DNA from: an uncultured Cellvibrio sp.
Lineage (GTDB): Bacteria > Pseudomonadota > Gammaproteobacteria > Pseudomonadales > Cellvibrionaceae
Direction: 5' to 3'
Assembly (NCBI GenBank): GCA_946481095.1
Contig: CAMLML010000027.1
Coordinates: 1-54,190, forward strand
DNA: 54,190 bases
Shown here: positions 8,820 to 18,403 of the stretch, in pieces
How the letters are laid out: each line of letters starts with the position of its first letter
Position numbering within the stretch: position 1 is the stretch's first letter
Made by a program: the position numbers and the translations under genes
Notes under the pieces: generated by a model
What the model was told of the DNA's origin: nothing
Databases searched by the model: none
The model's input: only the letters and a program-made list of their open reading frames with translations

Positions 8820-11477
8820 ATGGTCGAATTCGCCAAAGAAATATCACCCGTAAATATTGAAGATGAATTGCGCCAATCCTATCTGGATTACGCAATGAGC
8901 GTTATTGTTGGCCGCGCCTTGCCTGATGTGCGTGACGGCCTGAAACCTGTGCATCGTCGCGTGTTATTTGCGATGAGCGAACTCAATAACGATTGGAACA
9001 AACCTTACAAAAAATCGGCCCGTATCGTGGGTGACGTCATAGGTAAATATCACCCACACGGTGATAACGCTGTGTACGACACTATTGTTCGTATGGCGCA
9101 ACCCTTCTCGTTGCGTTACATGCTGGTGGATGGTCAGGGTAACTTCGGTTCTATCGACGGTGATAACGCGGCGGCAATGCGTTATACCGAAATCCGCATG
9201 GCAAAAATTGCCCATGATTTGTTGGCAGATCTCGATAAAGAGACTGTTGATTTTGTTCCCAACTATGACGGCTCGGAACAAATTCCTGCTGTATTGCCAA
9301 CCCGCATTCCCAATTTATTAATCAATGGTTCCTCCGGTATTGCCGTGGGCATGGCAACCAATATTCCACCGCATAACTTAAGCGAAGTGGTGAAGGGTTG
9401 TTTGGCATTGGTGGATAACCCTGATATCACGATTGATGAATTGATGGAATTTATTCCGGGTCCGGATTTTCCGACAGCTGCCATTATTAATGGTCGCGCC
9501 GGAATTGTTGAAGCCTATCGCACAGGTCGTGGTCGTGTAGTAATGCGCGCACGCGCTGAAATTGAGCGCGACGAAAAAACCGGACGTGAAACTATCATAG
9601 TCACCGAGATTCCTTATCAGGTTAACAAAGCGCGTCTGATTGAACGTATTGCCGAGTTGGTCAAAGAGAAAAAAATCGAAGGCATCAGTGAACTGCGCGA
9701 CGAATCGGATAAAGACGGTTTACGTGTGGTGATTGAAGTCAAACGCACAGAGTCCGGTGATGTGCTGTTAAATAATTTATACGCACAAACCCAGCTGCAA
9801 ACCACCTTCGGTGTCAACATGGTGGCTTTGGATGATGGTCAGCCGAAGCTGTTGAACCTGAAAGAAATGCTGGTAGCTTTTATCAAGCATCGCCGCGAAG
9901 TGGTCACTCGTCGTACGGTTTATTTGTTGCGTAAAGCGCGTGAGCGTGGACATATTCTGGAAGGTTGGGCAGTTGCCATTTCCAACATCGATGAAGTAAT
10001 CAGCTTGATAAAAAATTCTGCATCTCCTGCTGAAGCGAAAGAAGGTTTGATGGCTCGTGGTTGGGATTCTTCCACTATGACCCCTTTCCTTGAGCGCGCA
10101 GGTGAAACAGCGTGTCGCCCGGAAGATCTTGGTGCAGAGTTTGGTATTCGCGATGGTCGCTATTACTTGTCTGCTGAACAAGCGCAAGCGATTCTGGAAT
10201 TGCGCCTGCATCGTTTGACTGGAATGGAACATGACAAAATCCTTGCTGAATATGAAGATAAATTAAAAGAGATTGCTGAATTTCTGGAGATTCTGGGCAA
10301 TGCCCTGCGTTTGATGGAAGTCATACGCGAAGAGTTGCAGCAAGTGATTAATGATTATGGTGATAAGCGTCGTTCAGAAATTATGGCGTCCAGCCTGGAT
10401 TTAACCACTGAAGACTTAATCACTGAAGAAGATAGAGTTGTCACCATTTCCCATGGCGGTTATGCCAAGACGCAGCCACTTGCCGATTATCAGGCACAAC
10501 GTCGTGGCGGTATGGGCAAATCAGCAACGGCGGTTAAGGATGAAGACTTCGTTGAGCATCTTTTGATCGCGAGTACACACGATACGATTCTCTGCTTCAC
10601 CAGTGCCGGTAAGGTGTATTGGTTGAAGGTGTATATGATCCCGGTTGCGGGTCGTCAGTCCCGTGGTCGTCCGGTTGTGAATTTGTTGCCTTTGGAAGAG
10701 GGCGAGCGTATTACGTCAATATTGCCGGTGAAGTCTTATGACGATGATCACTTTATCTTTATGGCAACAGCCAAGGGTATTGTGAAGAAAACAGCCTTAA
10801 CCCAATTCTCACGTCCACGTTCAGTGGGCCTGCGCGCAATTGAATTGGATGAAGGGGATACTTTGGTTGGTACAGCCATCACCAACGGTTCCTGCGATGT
10901 GATTCTATTCTCCAGTTCAGGTAAGGCAGCACGTTTCCAGGAATCCAAAATCCGTCCGCTAAGCCGAACATCCCGTGGTGTGCGTGGTATTCGCATGGCA
11001 GAAGGGTTCAGAGTGGTTGGTATGGTGATTCCATTACAAGGTGGACAGGTACTGACTGTTAGTGAAAATGGTTATGGCAAGCGCACGTCGGTTGATGAGT
11101 TTCCGGCGAAAGGTCGTGGCTCGCAAGGTGTGATCGGTATGCAAACCAGCGAACGTAATGGGCCGTTAATTGGCGCAGTGCAAGTATTCGATGGTGAAGA
11201 AATCATGTTGATTTCCGATCAGGGCACTATGGTACGTACACGTGTTGATGAAGTGTCATTGGTGTCGCGTAACACTCAGGGAGTGCGTTTAATCAAACTG
11301 CGCGATGGCGAACAAATGCAAGGCCTGCAACGTATCGAAGAAAGCGCAGATGAAAACGCCAAGCGCGAATTAGCTCATGCTGAAGCCAGTGCTGACGATG
11401 AAGTTATCGAGGATGATGATGTAGCCGATGACGGCGACAATGCGGTTGATGATTCAGATGAAGGTTCATCGGAATAA
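8820..11477 (+). CDS. gyrA: DNA gyrase subunit A
   Basis: The 885-residue cutting and rejoining subunit of DNA gyrase, which with GyrB introduces negative supercoils. Residue numbers match E. coli GyrA through the active site: RYTEIR contains catalytic Tyr122, and the quinolone region reads [12 protein letters not shown], with Asn rather than Ser at 83 and Asp at 87. The C-terminal DNA-wrapping pinwheel has a GyrA box reading QRRGGMG, where the usual Lys/Arg at the sixth place is Met. The last ~40 residues are strongly acidic, as in other gammaproteobacteria. ATG 8820 is preceded by AAGGA. A repeat element follows the stop in place of the serC gene usual after gyrA in pseudomonads. Confidence 0.98.
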   Translation: MVEFAKEISPVNIEDELRQSYLDYAMSVIVGRALPDVRDGLKPVHRRVLFAMSELNNDWNKPYKKSARIVGDVIGKYHPHGDNAVYDTIVRMAQPFSLRYMLVDGQGNFGSIDGDNAAAMRYTEIRMAKIAHDLLADLDKETVDFVPNYDGSEQIPAVLPTRIPNLLINGSSGIAVGMATNIPPHNLSEVVKGCLALVDNPDITIDELMEFIPGPDFPTAAIINGRAGIVEAYRTGRGRVVMRARAEIERDEKTGRETIIVTEIPYQVNKARLIERIAELVKEKKIEGISELRDESDKDGLRVVIEVKRTESGDVLLNNLYAQTQLQTTFGVNMVALDDGQPKLLNLKEMLVAFIKHRREVVTRRTVYLLRKARERGHILEGWAVAISNIDEVISLIKNSASPAEAKEGLMARGWDSSTMTPFLERAGETACRPEDLGAEFGIRDGRYYLSAEQAQAILELRLHRLTGMEHDKILAEYEDKLKEIAEFLEILGNALRLMEVIREELQQVINDYGDKRRSEIMASSLDLTTEDLITEEDRVVTISHGGYAKTQPLADYQAQRRGGMGKSATAVKDEDFVEHLLIASTHDTILCFTSAGKVYWLKVYMIPVAGRQSRGRPVVNLLPLEEGERITSILPVKSYDDDHFIFMATAKGIVKKTALTQFSRPRSVGLRAIELDEGDTLVGTAITNGSCDVILFSSSGKAARFQESKIRPLSRTSRGVRGIRMAEGFRVVGMVIPLQGGQVLTVSENGYGKRTSVDEFPAKGRGSQGVIGMQTSERNGPLIGAVQVFDGEEIMLISDQGTMVRTRVDEVSLVSRNTQGVRLIKLRDGEQMQGLQRIEESADENAKRELAHAEASADDEVIEDDDVADDGDNAVDDSDEGSSE

Positions 11478-11502
11478 TCCATTGGAGATCCACGTGATTT
11501 CT

Positions 11503-11577
11503 GACCCCCTAACCCTCCCCTTGCCAGGGGAGGGGACAGTTCCTCCCCTTTGTAAGGGGAAGGCCAGGAGGGGGGTC
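11503..11577 (+). repeat. Composite C-rich/G-rich palindromic repeat, copy A
   Basis: Outer ends are GACCCCC and GGGGGTC, in inverted orientation. Inside are two short hairpins of the type CCTCCCC-TTGCCA-GGGGAGG and CCTCCCC-TTTGTA-AGGGG. It occupies almost the whole gyrA-pheA gap. It belongs to the same family as the copies at 13673, 16228, 20711, 33809, 34457 and 52985. The double-hairpin form resembles BIME-type intergenic elements. Confidence 0.8.
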
Positions 11578-11618
11578 TTTGGTTGGCTCATGCAAAATTC
11601 TCGTTGAAATGTAATCAA

Positions 11619-12725
11619 ATGCAAAACGATCAAACCACCGAAAAACTACTCGCACTGCGCGAACAAATTGACGAGATCGATAGCAAAATTGCAGATCTGA
11701 TTTCGGCGCGTGCGCATTGTGCGCAGCAAGTAGCGGAAGTTAAAAAAGCCGATTTACCTGAAGGTACACCGGTATTGTTTTATCGTCCCGAACGCGAAGC
11801 GCAAGTGTTGCGAAAAGCTATGGAGCGCAATAAAGGGCCGCTCAGTGATGAAGAGTTGGCACGTTTGTTTCGTGAAATTATGTCGGCGTGTTTGGCATTG
11901 GAAAACCCGATCAAAGTTGCATTTCTTGGCCCCGAAGGAACCTTTACTCAACAAGCGGCGCTCAAACATTTTGGTCATTCTGCGGTGACTCTGCCTTTTT
12001 CGGCGATAGATGAAGTCTTTCGTGAAGTGGATGCCGGTGCAGTCAATTACGGTGTAGTGCCTGTTGAAAATTCGACAGAGGGTGTAGTCAATCACACGCT
12101 TGATAATTTCATGCAATCCAATTTAAAAATTTGTGGTGAGGTGGAATTGCGCATTCATCACAATCTGATGGTGTCAGATGTCACCAACACACAACATATT
12201 TCCCGCATTTATTCGCATTCACAATCTCTGGCACAATGTCGCAAGTGGCTGGATGCGCATTATCCCAAAGCAGAGCGTGTGGCGGTTAGCAGTAATGCAG
12301 AAGCAGCGAAGCGATTAAAAGGTGAGTGGAACGCAGCAGCAATTGCGGGCTCTATGGCAGCAGAATTGTATGGATTAAAAATGCTCGCTGAGAAAATTGA
12401 GGATCAACCAGACAATTCCACGCGTTTTTTAATTATCGGTTCACAACAGGTTCCGCCCAGTGGCGTAGATAAAACTTCCATTATGGTTGCGATGCGTAAC
12501 GAACCAGGTGCATTGCACAATTTGTTGGAACCTTTTCATCGCCACAATATCGATTTAACCCGTGTGGAAACTCGCCCATCACGCACTGGCGTTTGGACCT
12601 ATGTATTTTTCATTGATTTTACCGGTCACGTTCAGGATCCCCTGATTAGTGAAGTGATGAAAGATGTTTCCAAACGTTGTGCGGACTTAAAACTTCTCGG
12701 ATCTTATCCCAAAGCGGTTTTGTAA
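11619..12725 (+). CDS. pheA: Chorismate mutase / prephenate dehydratase (P-protein)
   Basis: A bifunctional enzyme of phenylalanine synthesis: chorismate to prephenate to phenylpyruvate. Residues ~5-90 are an AroQ-type mutase helix bundle (LLALREQIDEIDSKIADLIS), ~95-270 the dehydratase (VAFLGPEGTFTQQAA, VPVENSTEGVVNHTLD, DNSTRFLIIG), and the end an ACT regulatory domain (GALHNLLEPFHRHNIDLTRV, then ESRPS-like ETRPSR), which normally binds Phe. The length, 368 residues from ATG 11619, fits pseudomonad PheA. A TTG 12 codons upstream would add sequence running into the repeat and is less likely. Only 5 bases separate it from tyrA, indicating one transcript. Confidence 0.95.
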   Translation: MQNDQTTEKLLALREQIDEIDSKIADLISARAHCAQQVAEVKKADLPEGTPVLFYRPEREAQVLRKAMERNKGPLSDEELARLFREIMSACLALENPIKVAFLGPEGTFTQQAALKHFGHSAVTLPFSAIDEVFREVDAGAVNYGVVPVENSTEGVVNHTLDNFMQSNLKICGEVELRIHHNLMVSDVTNTQHISRIYSHSQSLAQCRKWLDAHYPKAERVAVSSNAEAAKRLKGEWNAAAIAGSMAAELYGLKMLAEKIEDQPDNSTRFLIIGSQQVPPSGVDKTSIMVAMRNEPGALHNLLEPFHRHNIDLTRVETRPSRTGVWTYVFFIDFTGHVQDPLISEVMKDVSKRCADLKLLGSYPKAVL

Positions 12726-12730
12726 TTTTT

Positions 12731-13663
12731 ATGTCAGATACTCTGATCAAATCATCAGTCAGTCATCAAGATCTTCCACAACCCATCATTAGAAAACTGG
12801 TTGTGGTTGGCATTGGTTTGATTGGTGGCAGTTTTGCTGCAGGTTTAAAAAAACGTAATGCCTGCGTGGAAGTGATTAGTATCAGTCGTAACCCTGATCA
12901 AGCAAAACAAGCACTTGAATTAAATTTGGTTGATCGTGCTTTTACATCCCTTGATGAAATCTCCCGGGAATTAAATGATCAGGATGTTATTTTTATTGCA
13001 GTGCCAACATTGGCTGTTGAAAAAGTATTATCGGATATTCATCGCTGTGTGACCGCAAAAGTAACCATCACGGATGGTGCCAGTGTCAAAGGTAATATAT
13101 TACTTGCTGCGCAAAAAATATTTGGGAACATACCTGCAGAATTTGTTTTGGGGCATCCAATTGCAGGCTCTGAAAAAAGTGGTGTGACCGCTGCTAATCC
13201 CAATTTGTATGAGAATCATCGTGTCATTTTAACACCGGTTGAATCAACATCTGCGCAACATTTGTTGCGAGTTACCCGGCTTTGGGAAGTATTGGGTGCA
13301 GAAGTGCTAACTATGACGGTCGAAGATCACGATGAAGTTCTTGCGGCAACCAGTCATTTGCCACATGCAATTGCTTATTCATTGGTGGATACTCTTGCAC
13401 ATGACATAGGCAATCCGAATATTTTTCGTTATGCGGCTGGCGGCTTTCGCGATTTCACGCGAATTGCATCCAGTGATCCGGTGATGTGGCACGATATTAT
13501 GAGAGCTAATAAAGCCGCGATATTGCGATCACTGGATTTATTTACAGACAACCTGCAACGCATGCGCAGCAGTATTGAAAAAGAAGACAGCGAGTATTTG
13601 TTGGAAGTGTTTAGCCGCGCGAAAGAAGCGCGGGATGAATATACCAAGATGTTGAAAAAGTAG
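12731..13663 (+). CDS. tyrA: Prephenate dehydrogenase
   Basis: NAD(P)-dependent oxidative decarboxylation of prephenate to 4-hydroxyphenylpyruvate for tyrosine synthesis. The N-terminal Rossmann motif is VVVGIGLIGGSFAAGL; catalytic-domain blocks include GHPIAGSEKSG, SHLPHAIAYSLV and GGFRDFTRIASSDP. From ATG 12731 the protein has 310 residues, a single-domain enzyme without the AroA (EPSP synthase) fusion that pseudomonads carry. An upstream in-frame start would overlap pheA by 49 bases and is not needed. Organised as pheA-tyrA, so the Phe and Tyr branches are co-expressed. Confidence 0.94.
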   Translation: MSDTLIKSSVSHQDLPQPIIRKLVVVGIGLIGGSFAAGLKKRNACVEVISISRNPDQAKQALELNLVDRAFTSLDEISRELNDQDVIFIAVPTLAVEKVLSDIHRCVTAKVTITDGASVKGNILLAAQKIFGNIPAEFVLGHPIAGSEKSGVTAANPNLYENHRVILTPVESTSAQHLLRVTRLWEVLGAEVLTMTVEDHDEVLAATSHLPHAIAYSLVDTLAHDIGNPNIFRYAAGGFRDFTRIASSDPVMWHDIMRANKAAILRSLDLFTDNLQRMRSSIEKEDSEYLLEVFSRAKEARDEYTKMLKK

Positions 13664-13672
13664 TTCCTTGAA

Positions 13673-13780
13673 CCCCTCACCCTAACCCTCTCCCAGAGGG
13701 AGAGGGGATTAAATTCACTTTGCAGTTAATTCAGCGGGGAGTCTATCCCCTCTCCTTTTGGGAGAGGGCTAGGGTGAGGG
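13673..13780 (+). repeat. Composite palindromic repeat, copy B (CTCTCCC subtype)
   Basis: The left arm CCCCTCACCCTAACCCTCTC mirrors the right arm GAGAGGGCTAGGGTGAGGG. Each half also folds alone: CCCTCTCCC-AG-AGGGAGAGGG and CCCCTCTCC-TTTT-GGGAGAGGG. An AT-richer core of about 45 bases separates them. It starts 10 bases after the tyrA stop, so in RNA it could also protect or terminate the pheA-tyrA message, though no T run follows. Confidence 0.8.
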
Positions 13781-13894
13781 CAAGGTAATAAGCTTAGAAA
13801 GTTTTAATTCTTAACAATTGATACCTGTTTGGGTAAAGTGCCGCCTGGCCAAAAAAGTGCCCGCCAAATTTAAACCTCTAGTAGACGAGTTCCC

Positions 13895-14803
13895 ATGACT
13901 GACTACAAATTAACCCACCTGAAACAACTGGAAGCCGAGAGTATTCACATTATTCGTGAGGTTGCGGCGGAATTTGATAATCCGGTAATGCTTTACTCAA
14001 TTGGTAAAGATTCTGCGGTGATGATGCATCTCACCATGAAAGCCTTTTACCCAGGCAAGCCTCCATTCCCTTTGATGCATGTGGATACCACCTGGAAATT
14101 CCGCGAAATGATTGAGTTTCGTGAAAAGCGCGTGAAAGAATTGGGTTGGGATTTGATCGTACACATTAATCAGGAAGGTGTTGCAGCGGGCATAAACCCC
14201 TTCACTCACGGTAGTGCGGTGCATACCGATGTGATGAAAACCCAATCGCTGAAACAAGCTTTGAATAAATACGGTTTTGATGCGGCTTTTGGTGGTGCAC
14301 GTCGCGATGAAGAAAAATCGCGTGCGAAAGAGCGTGTGTATTCATTCCGCGATAAAAATCATCGCTGGGACCCAAAAAATCAACGTCCGGAATTGTGGAA
14401 TATTTATAACGGTCGCATCGCCAAAGGCGAAAGTATTCGCGTGTTTCCTTTGTCGAACTGGACTGAATTGGATATCTGGCAATACATTCATTTGGAAAAT
14501 ATTCCAATCGTTCCACTTTATTTCGCTGCGAAACGTCCAGTAGTTGAACGCAACGGCACTTTGATTATGGTTGATGATGATCGTATGCCACTTGAACCGG
14601 GTGAAAAGCCGCAAGAAAAAATGGTTCGCTTCCGCACACTGGGTTGTTATCCACTTACGGGTGCCGTTGAATCCGAAGCGGCGACTTTGCCGGACATTAT
14701 TCAGGAAATGTTATTGACCACAACTTCCGAGCGCCAGGGTCGCGTTATAGATCACGATAGTTCAGGATCTATGGAAAAGAAAAAGCAAGAGGGGTATTTC
14801 TAA
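13895..14803 (+). CDS. cysD: Sulfate adenylyltransferase subunit 2 (small, ATP-PPi-binding)
   Basis: The catalytic subunit of ATP sulfurylase, which makes adenosine 5'-phosphosulfate from ATP and sulfate. It has the PP-loop nucleotide motif [14 protein letters not shown] (~residues 30-45), [37 protein letters not shown] and the terminal [13 protein letters not shown], all usual for CysD. The 302-residue length is standard. It overlaps cysN by one base (TAATG), so the two subunits are translationally coupled. The 114 bases between repeat B and the start hold no clear CysB site that I can recognise. Confidence 0.97.
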   Translation: MTDYKLTHLKQLEAESIHIIREVAAEFDNPVMLYSIGKDSAVMMHLTMKAFYPGKPPFPLMHVDTTWKFREMIEFREKRVKELGWDLIVHINQEGVAAGINPFTHGSAVHTDVMKTQSLKQALNKYGFDAAFGGARRDEEKSRAKERVYSFRDKNHRWDPKNQRPELWNIYNGRIAKGESIRVFPLSNWTELDIWQYIHLENIPIVPLYFAAKRPVVERNGTLIMVDDDRMPLEPGEKPQEKMVRFRTLGCYPLTGAVESEAATLPDIIQEMLLTTTSERQGRVIDHDSSGSMEKKKQEGYF

Positions 14804-16215
14804 TGAGCCATCAAAGTGACTTAATTGCACAAGATATTCACGCTTATCTTGCACAACATGAACATAAAGAATTATTGCGTTTTTTAACTTGCGGCAGTGT
14901 GGACGATGGCAAGAGCACTTTAATCGGTCGCTTGCTGCACGATTCCAAAATGATTTACGAAGATCAATTGGCAGCGATTAAATCCGATTCAGTTAAACAC
15001 GGCACCACTGGTGAAAAAATCGATTTGGCCTTGCTGGTAGATGGTCTGCAAGCGGAAAGAGAGCAGGGCATTACTATTGATGTGGCTTATCGTTATTTTT
15101 CAACTGAGAAACGTAAATTCATTATTGCCGATACGCCCGGTCATGAACAGTACACGCGCAACATGGCAACCGGTGCATCCACTTGTGATCTGGCAATTAT
15201 TTTGATTGACGCGCGTCACGGTGTAATGACACAAACCCGTCGCCATAGTTACATCGCTTCTTTGTTAGGAATTAAACACATTGTAGTTGCCATTAATAAA
15301 ATGGATTTGATGGATTTTGATCAAACTGTGTTTGAAAAAATCAAACAGGATTATTTGGTATTCGCGGAAAAACTCGGCATGAAAGATGTCATGTTTGTGC
15401 CCATGTCTGCATTGGAAGGCGATAACGTGGTCAATCGCTCTGAAAAATCCGGTTGGTACACAGGCAAAACCTTGATGGAAATTTTGGAAACAGTTTCTGT
15501 TGCGGGCGATAAAAACCTGCGCGATTTCCGCTTCCCGGTGCAATATGTCAATCGCCCCAATCTGGATTTTCGCGGCTTCTGCGGTAACGTCGCTTCAGGC
15601 GAAGTGAAAGTTGGCGATAAGATTAAAGCCTTGCCATCAGGCAAAACCAGTCATGTAAAATCTATAGTGACCTTTGATGGCGAATTGCAATCAGCCTTTG
15701 TTGGTCAAGCAGTCACGCTCACATTGACTGATGAAATTGATATCAGTCGCGGCGATATGATTGTGTTGGAAAAAGATTCAGTTAAACCCACCAATCATAT
15801 GTCTGCGCATTTGGTGTGGATGACTGAACAGACATTGCAACCAGGTCGTGAATATTTTTTCAAATTCGCGAGTAAATTGGTTGCGGGTCAGGTGGATGTG
15901 ATTCATCACCGTATTGATGTGAATACGCAAGAACAAACGCAAGTATCTCAACTGCAATTGAATGATATTGCCAAAGTGGAATTGGTATTGAATCAATCAG
16001 TATTGATCGATGCTTACAAAACCAATCGCGCCACTGGTGCCTTTATTGTGATTGATCGTTTGACCAATATCACAGTCGGTGCGGGTATGGTGATTGAATC
16101 ACTGGCCGAAAAAGCAGTGACCAAATCCAGTCATTCCGAGTTTGAATTGGAATTGAATGCGTTAATTCGTAAGCATTTTCCACATTGGGATGCGAAAGAT
16201 ATTTCGTTGTTTTGA
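14803..16215 (+). CDS. cysN: Sulfate adenylyltransferase subunit 1 (GTPase subunit)
   Basis: The regulatory GTPase partner of CysD, related to elongation factor Tu. G motifs are [17 protein letters not shown], the switch region [30 protein letters not shown] and NKMDLMDF, followed by beta-barrel domains. At 470 residues it ends after the barrel and lacks the C-terminal APS kinase (CysC) domain that many proteobacterial CysN proteins carry, so APS kinase must be encoded elsewhere or APS reduced directly. The ATG shares its A with the cysD stop. Repeat C follows the stop. Confidence 0.97.
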   Translation: MSHQSDLIAQDIHAYLAQHEHKELLRFLTCGSVDDGKSTLIGRLLHDSKMIYEDQLAAIKSDSVKHGTTGEKIDLALLVDGLQAEREQGITIDVAYRYFSTEKRKFIIADTPGHEQYTRNMATGASTCDLAIILIDARHGVMTQTRRHSYIASLLGIKHIVVAINKMDLMDFDQTVFEKIKQDYLVFAEKLGMKDVMFVPMSALEGDNVVNRSEKSGWYTGKTLMEILETVSVAGDKNLRDFRFPVQYVNRPNLDFRGFCGNVASGEVKVGDKIKALPSGKTSHVKSIVTFDGELQSAFVGQAVTLTLTDEIDISRGDMIVLEKDSVKPTNHMSAHLVWMTEQTLQPGREYFFKFASKLVAGQVDVIHHRIDVNTQEQTQVSQLQLNDIAKVELVLNQSVLIDAYKTNRATGAFIVIDRLTNITVGAGMVIESLAEKAVTKSSHSEFELELNALIRKHFPHWDAKDISLF

Positions 16216-16227
16216 TTTGAAGCGCTT

Positions 16228-16334
16228 GACCCCCTCCTAACCTCCCCCTTCCCAGGGGGAGGGACTTTACTCCCTACTTGATCAGCGTGAAGATCAGTCC
16301 CCTCCCCTGGTAAGGGGAGGGTTAGGGTGGGGTC
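16228..16334 (+). repeat. Composite palindromic repeat, copy C (CCTCCCC subtype)
   Basis: Terminal GACCCCCTCC and AGGGTGGGGTC are inverted. The left hairpin is CTCCCCC-TTCCC-AGGGGGAG; the right hairpin is CCCTCCCC-TGGTAA-GGGGAGGG. A variable core of about 35 bases lies between. It is one of the two fullest copies, with G (52985), and directly follows cysN. Confidence 0.8.
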
Positions 16335-16523
16335 ATGTTTTTTAATTTTCGAATATTCTGTAAGCCAAATCTCACAAAATTTTCAGATTTTTCCCACTAT
16401 TCACAACAAAATAATTCGCTAAGATAAGCACCGTAACAACGAAAAAGCATCACGGTGTTACAAGTTATCTAACCTCAAACGCTTTTCATCGATGAAAAGT
16501 TTATTCACTACAAGGAGTTGATT
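16335..16523 (+). other. AT-rich structured leader before the HhH gene
   Basis: The space between repeat C and the HhH gene has no ORF of note. It holds a TAAGAT box (16420-16425, no good -35), a stem CACCGT/ACGGTG (16429-16457), and an 18-base perfect palindrome CTTTTCATCGATGAAAAG (16482-16499) ending 24 bases before the ATG. This suggests a regulated 5' untranslated region or an operator. Confidence 0.4.
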
Positions 16524-16838
16524 ATGAAATCTTTAGTTGCATTTATCTCTGCTGTTGTTATTTCCCTTTCTGCTGTTTCTTTTGTTCAAGCTGAAGCTAC
16601 TTCCCCAACTACCAAAGCGAAAGCGCAGGTAGAAGCACCTAAAACTGTTCAAGTGAATATCAATACCGCTGATGTGGACACATTGATGTCATTGAAAGGC
16701 GTTGGTGCTAAAAAGGCAGAAGCAATTGTTGCGTGGCGAAAAGAAAACGGTAAATTCACCTCTGTTGAACAGTTAATGGATGTGAAAGGTATAGGTGAAT
16801 CAATATTTGAGACCAACAAATCGCGCTTGAGTTTGTAA
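16524..16838 (+). CDS. Small exported helix-hairpin-helix protein (ComEA-like)
   Basis: A 104-residue protein: signal peptide 1-26 (MKSLVAFISAVVISLSAVSF...QAE), a short spacer, then a ComEA-type double HhH domain (VNINTADVDTLMSLKGVGAK, VEQLMDVKGIGES). This periplasmic domain binds double-stranded DNA in competence systems, but such stand-alone proteins occur in many non-competent gammaproteobacteria, so a DNA-uptake role is not shown. AAGGAG sits 6 bases before ATG 16524. A strong terminator follows, so it is probably monocistronic. Confidence 0.88.
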   Translation: MKSLVAFISAVVISLSAVSFVQAEATSPTTKAKAQVEAPKTVQVNINTADVDTLMSLKGVGAKKAEAIVAWRKENGKFTSVEQLMDVKGIGESIFETNKSRLSL

Positions 16839-16847
16839 TCAGGAAAA

Positions 16848-16876
16848 GGGAGCGGACAAGTCTGCTCCCTTTTTTT
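16848..16876 (+). terminator. Rho-independent terminator
   Basis: GGGAGC and GCTCCC form the base of a stem extended by GAC/GTC across one G-T mismatch and followed by seven T residues. It lies 10 bases after the HhH stop codon. Confidence 0.88.
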
Positions 16877-16925
16877 ATGTGGTTCACTTTTTACGCATTA
16901 AGCGCTCTGTATTCATGACAAAAGG

Positions 16926-16954
16926 GTGATTGTGCGGGCGAAATTTGCTTTAAT
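16926..16954 (+). promoter_or_regulatory. Sigma-70-type promoter of pyrF-cmk
   Basis: GTGATT, a 17-bp spacer, then TGC-TTTAAT (an extended -10) followed by A and GCGGCCG. The same GTGATT -35 and the GC-rich discriminator occur at the miaB promoter. The leader would be about 26 bases. Confidence 0.55.
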
Positions 16955-16986
16955 AGCGGCCGTTCAGATGATTGCGGATGTTATGA

Positions 16987-17709
16987 ATGCCACCGAATAC
17001 CCGTTCCCCGATTGTTGTTGCCATGGATTTTGACAATGCCAATGCATGTCTTGATCTGGCTTCCCGTTTGTCACCTAAATATTGCAGGCTGAAAGTTGGT
17101 AAAGAGTTATTCACTTCTTGTGGTCCGCAAATTGTTGAAACCTTAATGCAAAAAGGTTTTGATATCTTTCTCGATCTTAAATTTCACGATATTCCCAACA
17201 CCACAGCCAAAGCGGTCAAAGCTGCTGCAGATTTGGGTGTGTGGATGGTCAATGTGCATGCATCCGGTGGTGAACGTATGATGTTGGCCGCGCGCGAAGC
17301 AATTGATCAATCGTCCGGTAAAAAACCTTTATTAATTGCAGTCACTGTTCTGACCAGCATGGAGCAGTCAGATTTACTTGGAGTTGGTGTGGCCTATTCG
17401 ATTGATAATCAGGTCGAACGTCTTGCTGGTTTGGCGCATTATTGTGGTCTTGATGGCATTGTTTGTTCAGCGCGTGAAGCCAAACAAATGCGCCAGCAAT
17501 TTGATCAAAATTTTTGTTTGGTAACACCTGGAATCCGGTTGGCAGATTCACCTGCCGACGATCAGCGCCGGACATTAACACCCGTGCAAGCTATGCAGGA
17601 AGGTAGTAGTTATTTAGTGATTGGTCGCCCGATTACCGGTGCGGAAAATCCTGCGCAAGTGTGTGAAAAAATAGCGAATGAATTAATCGAAAATGGTTTT
17701 GGTGGTTAA
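16987..17709 (+). CDS. pyrF: Orotidine 5'-phosphate decarboxylase
   Basis: Last step of UMP synthesis, removing CO2 from OMP. The catalytic motif DLKFHDIPNTTAKA (Asp-Lys-His-Asp pattern, ~57-70) is intact, with VAMDFDNA, VHASGGERM and the phosphate-binding GIRLA...YLVIGRPITGA. At 240 residues it is of normal size. ATG 16987 is used; an overlapping ATG at 16983 is out of frame. It lies 5 bases ahead of cmk, so UMP synthesis and CMP phosphorylation are made from one message. Pseudomonads place pyrF downstream of cmk-rpsA-ihfB, so the order here differs. Confidence 0.96.
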   Translation: MPPNTRSPIVVAMDFDNANACLDLASRLSPKYCRLKVGKELFTSCGPQIVETLMQKGFDIFLDLKFHDIPNTTAKAVKAAADLGVWMVNVHASGGERMMLAAREAIDQSSGKKPLLIAVTVLTSMEQSDLLGVGVAYSIDNQVERLAGLAHYCGLDGIVCSAREAKQMRQQFDQNFCLVTPGIRLADSPADDQRRTLTPVQAMQEGSSYLVIGRPITGAENPAQVCEKIANELIENGFGG

Positions 17710-17714
17710 ATTTT

Positions 17715-18389
17715 ATGTCGGAAAAAATACCCGTTGTGACTATTGATGGGCCGAGTGGATCAGGCAAAGGAACATTAAGTCAGTTATTGGCAAAAAAAAT
17801 GGGTTTTCATTTGTTGGACAGCGGTGCTTTATATCGCATTACGGCTTTGGCAGCTTTGCAAAAAAATATTGATTTGGAAAATGTTGCAGCAGTAGCCGAA
17901 GTTGCTATGAATTTGCAGATTCGTTTTGATGTCAGTGGTGATAAAACAGTTATTTTTCTTGAAGAAAAAAATGTGACTGATGCTATTCGTGCTGAAACTA
18001 TCAGCATGGCAGCTTCGAAAGTGGCTGCCTATCAACCGGTTCGTTTGGCGTTGTTGGCACGTCAACGTGCATTTGCCAGTGCGCCGGGTTTAATTGCTGA
18101 TGGTCGCGATATGGGAACAGTGGTATTTACTGGCGCGCAGGTTAAATTATTTTTAACTGCGAGTGCGGAGGCCAGAGCGGAACGTCGCTATAAACAGTTA
18201 ACTGCCAAAGGCGAAACAGTTGATAAAACTATTCTGGTAAAAGAAATACAAGAGCGAGACGACCGCGACACCAAACGTAGTGTGTCTCCCTTGGTGCCTG
18301 CAAGCGATGCGGTGATTGTTGATAGCACCAGTATGAGCATCGAACAGGTGTTTGATTTTATGTTGAATGAAATTCATAAAAAAATTTAA
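17715..18389 (+). CDS. cmk: Cytidylate kinase
   Basis: Phosphorylates CMP and dCMP with ATP. The P-loop is [10 protein letters not shown] (residues ~9-18), then LLDSGALYR, the GRDMGTVVF and the ERYKQL-like RRYKQL segments, and the lid region [14 protein letters not shown], all diagnostic. The 224-residue length is standard. It sits 5 bases after pyrF and 14 before manB. The usual neighbours aroA (upstream) and rpsA (downstream) are absent, which marks a rearranged region. Confidence 0.97.
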   Translation: MSEKIPVVTIDGPSGSGKGTLSQLLAKKMGFHLLDSGALYRITALAALQKNIDLENVAAVAEVAMNLQIRFDVSGDKTVIFLEEKNVTDAIRAETISMAASKVAAYQPVRLALLARQRAFASAPGLIADGRDMGTVVFTGAQVKLFLTASAEARAERRYKQLTAKGETVDKTILVKEIQERDDRDTKRSVSPLVPASDAVIVDSTSMSIEQVFDFMLNEIHKKI

Positions 18390-18403
18390 TCGGGAAATTT
18401 TTC

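Noticed and set aside
11583..11618. TTG start for pheA at 11583
   Set aside because: The extra 12 residues lie just after the repeat and are not expected in the family; MQNDQTTEKLL is a normal beginning.
13781..13894. A riboswitch or tRNA gene before cysD
   Set aside because: No cloverleaf or known riboswitch core is visible; the direct GTGCC repeats are too short to interpret.
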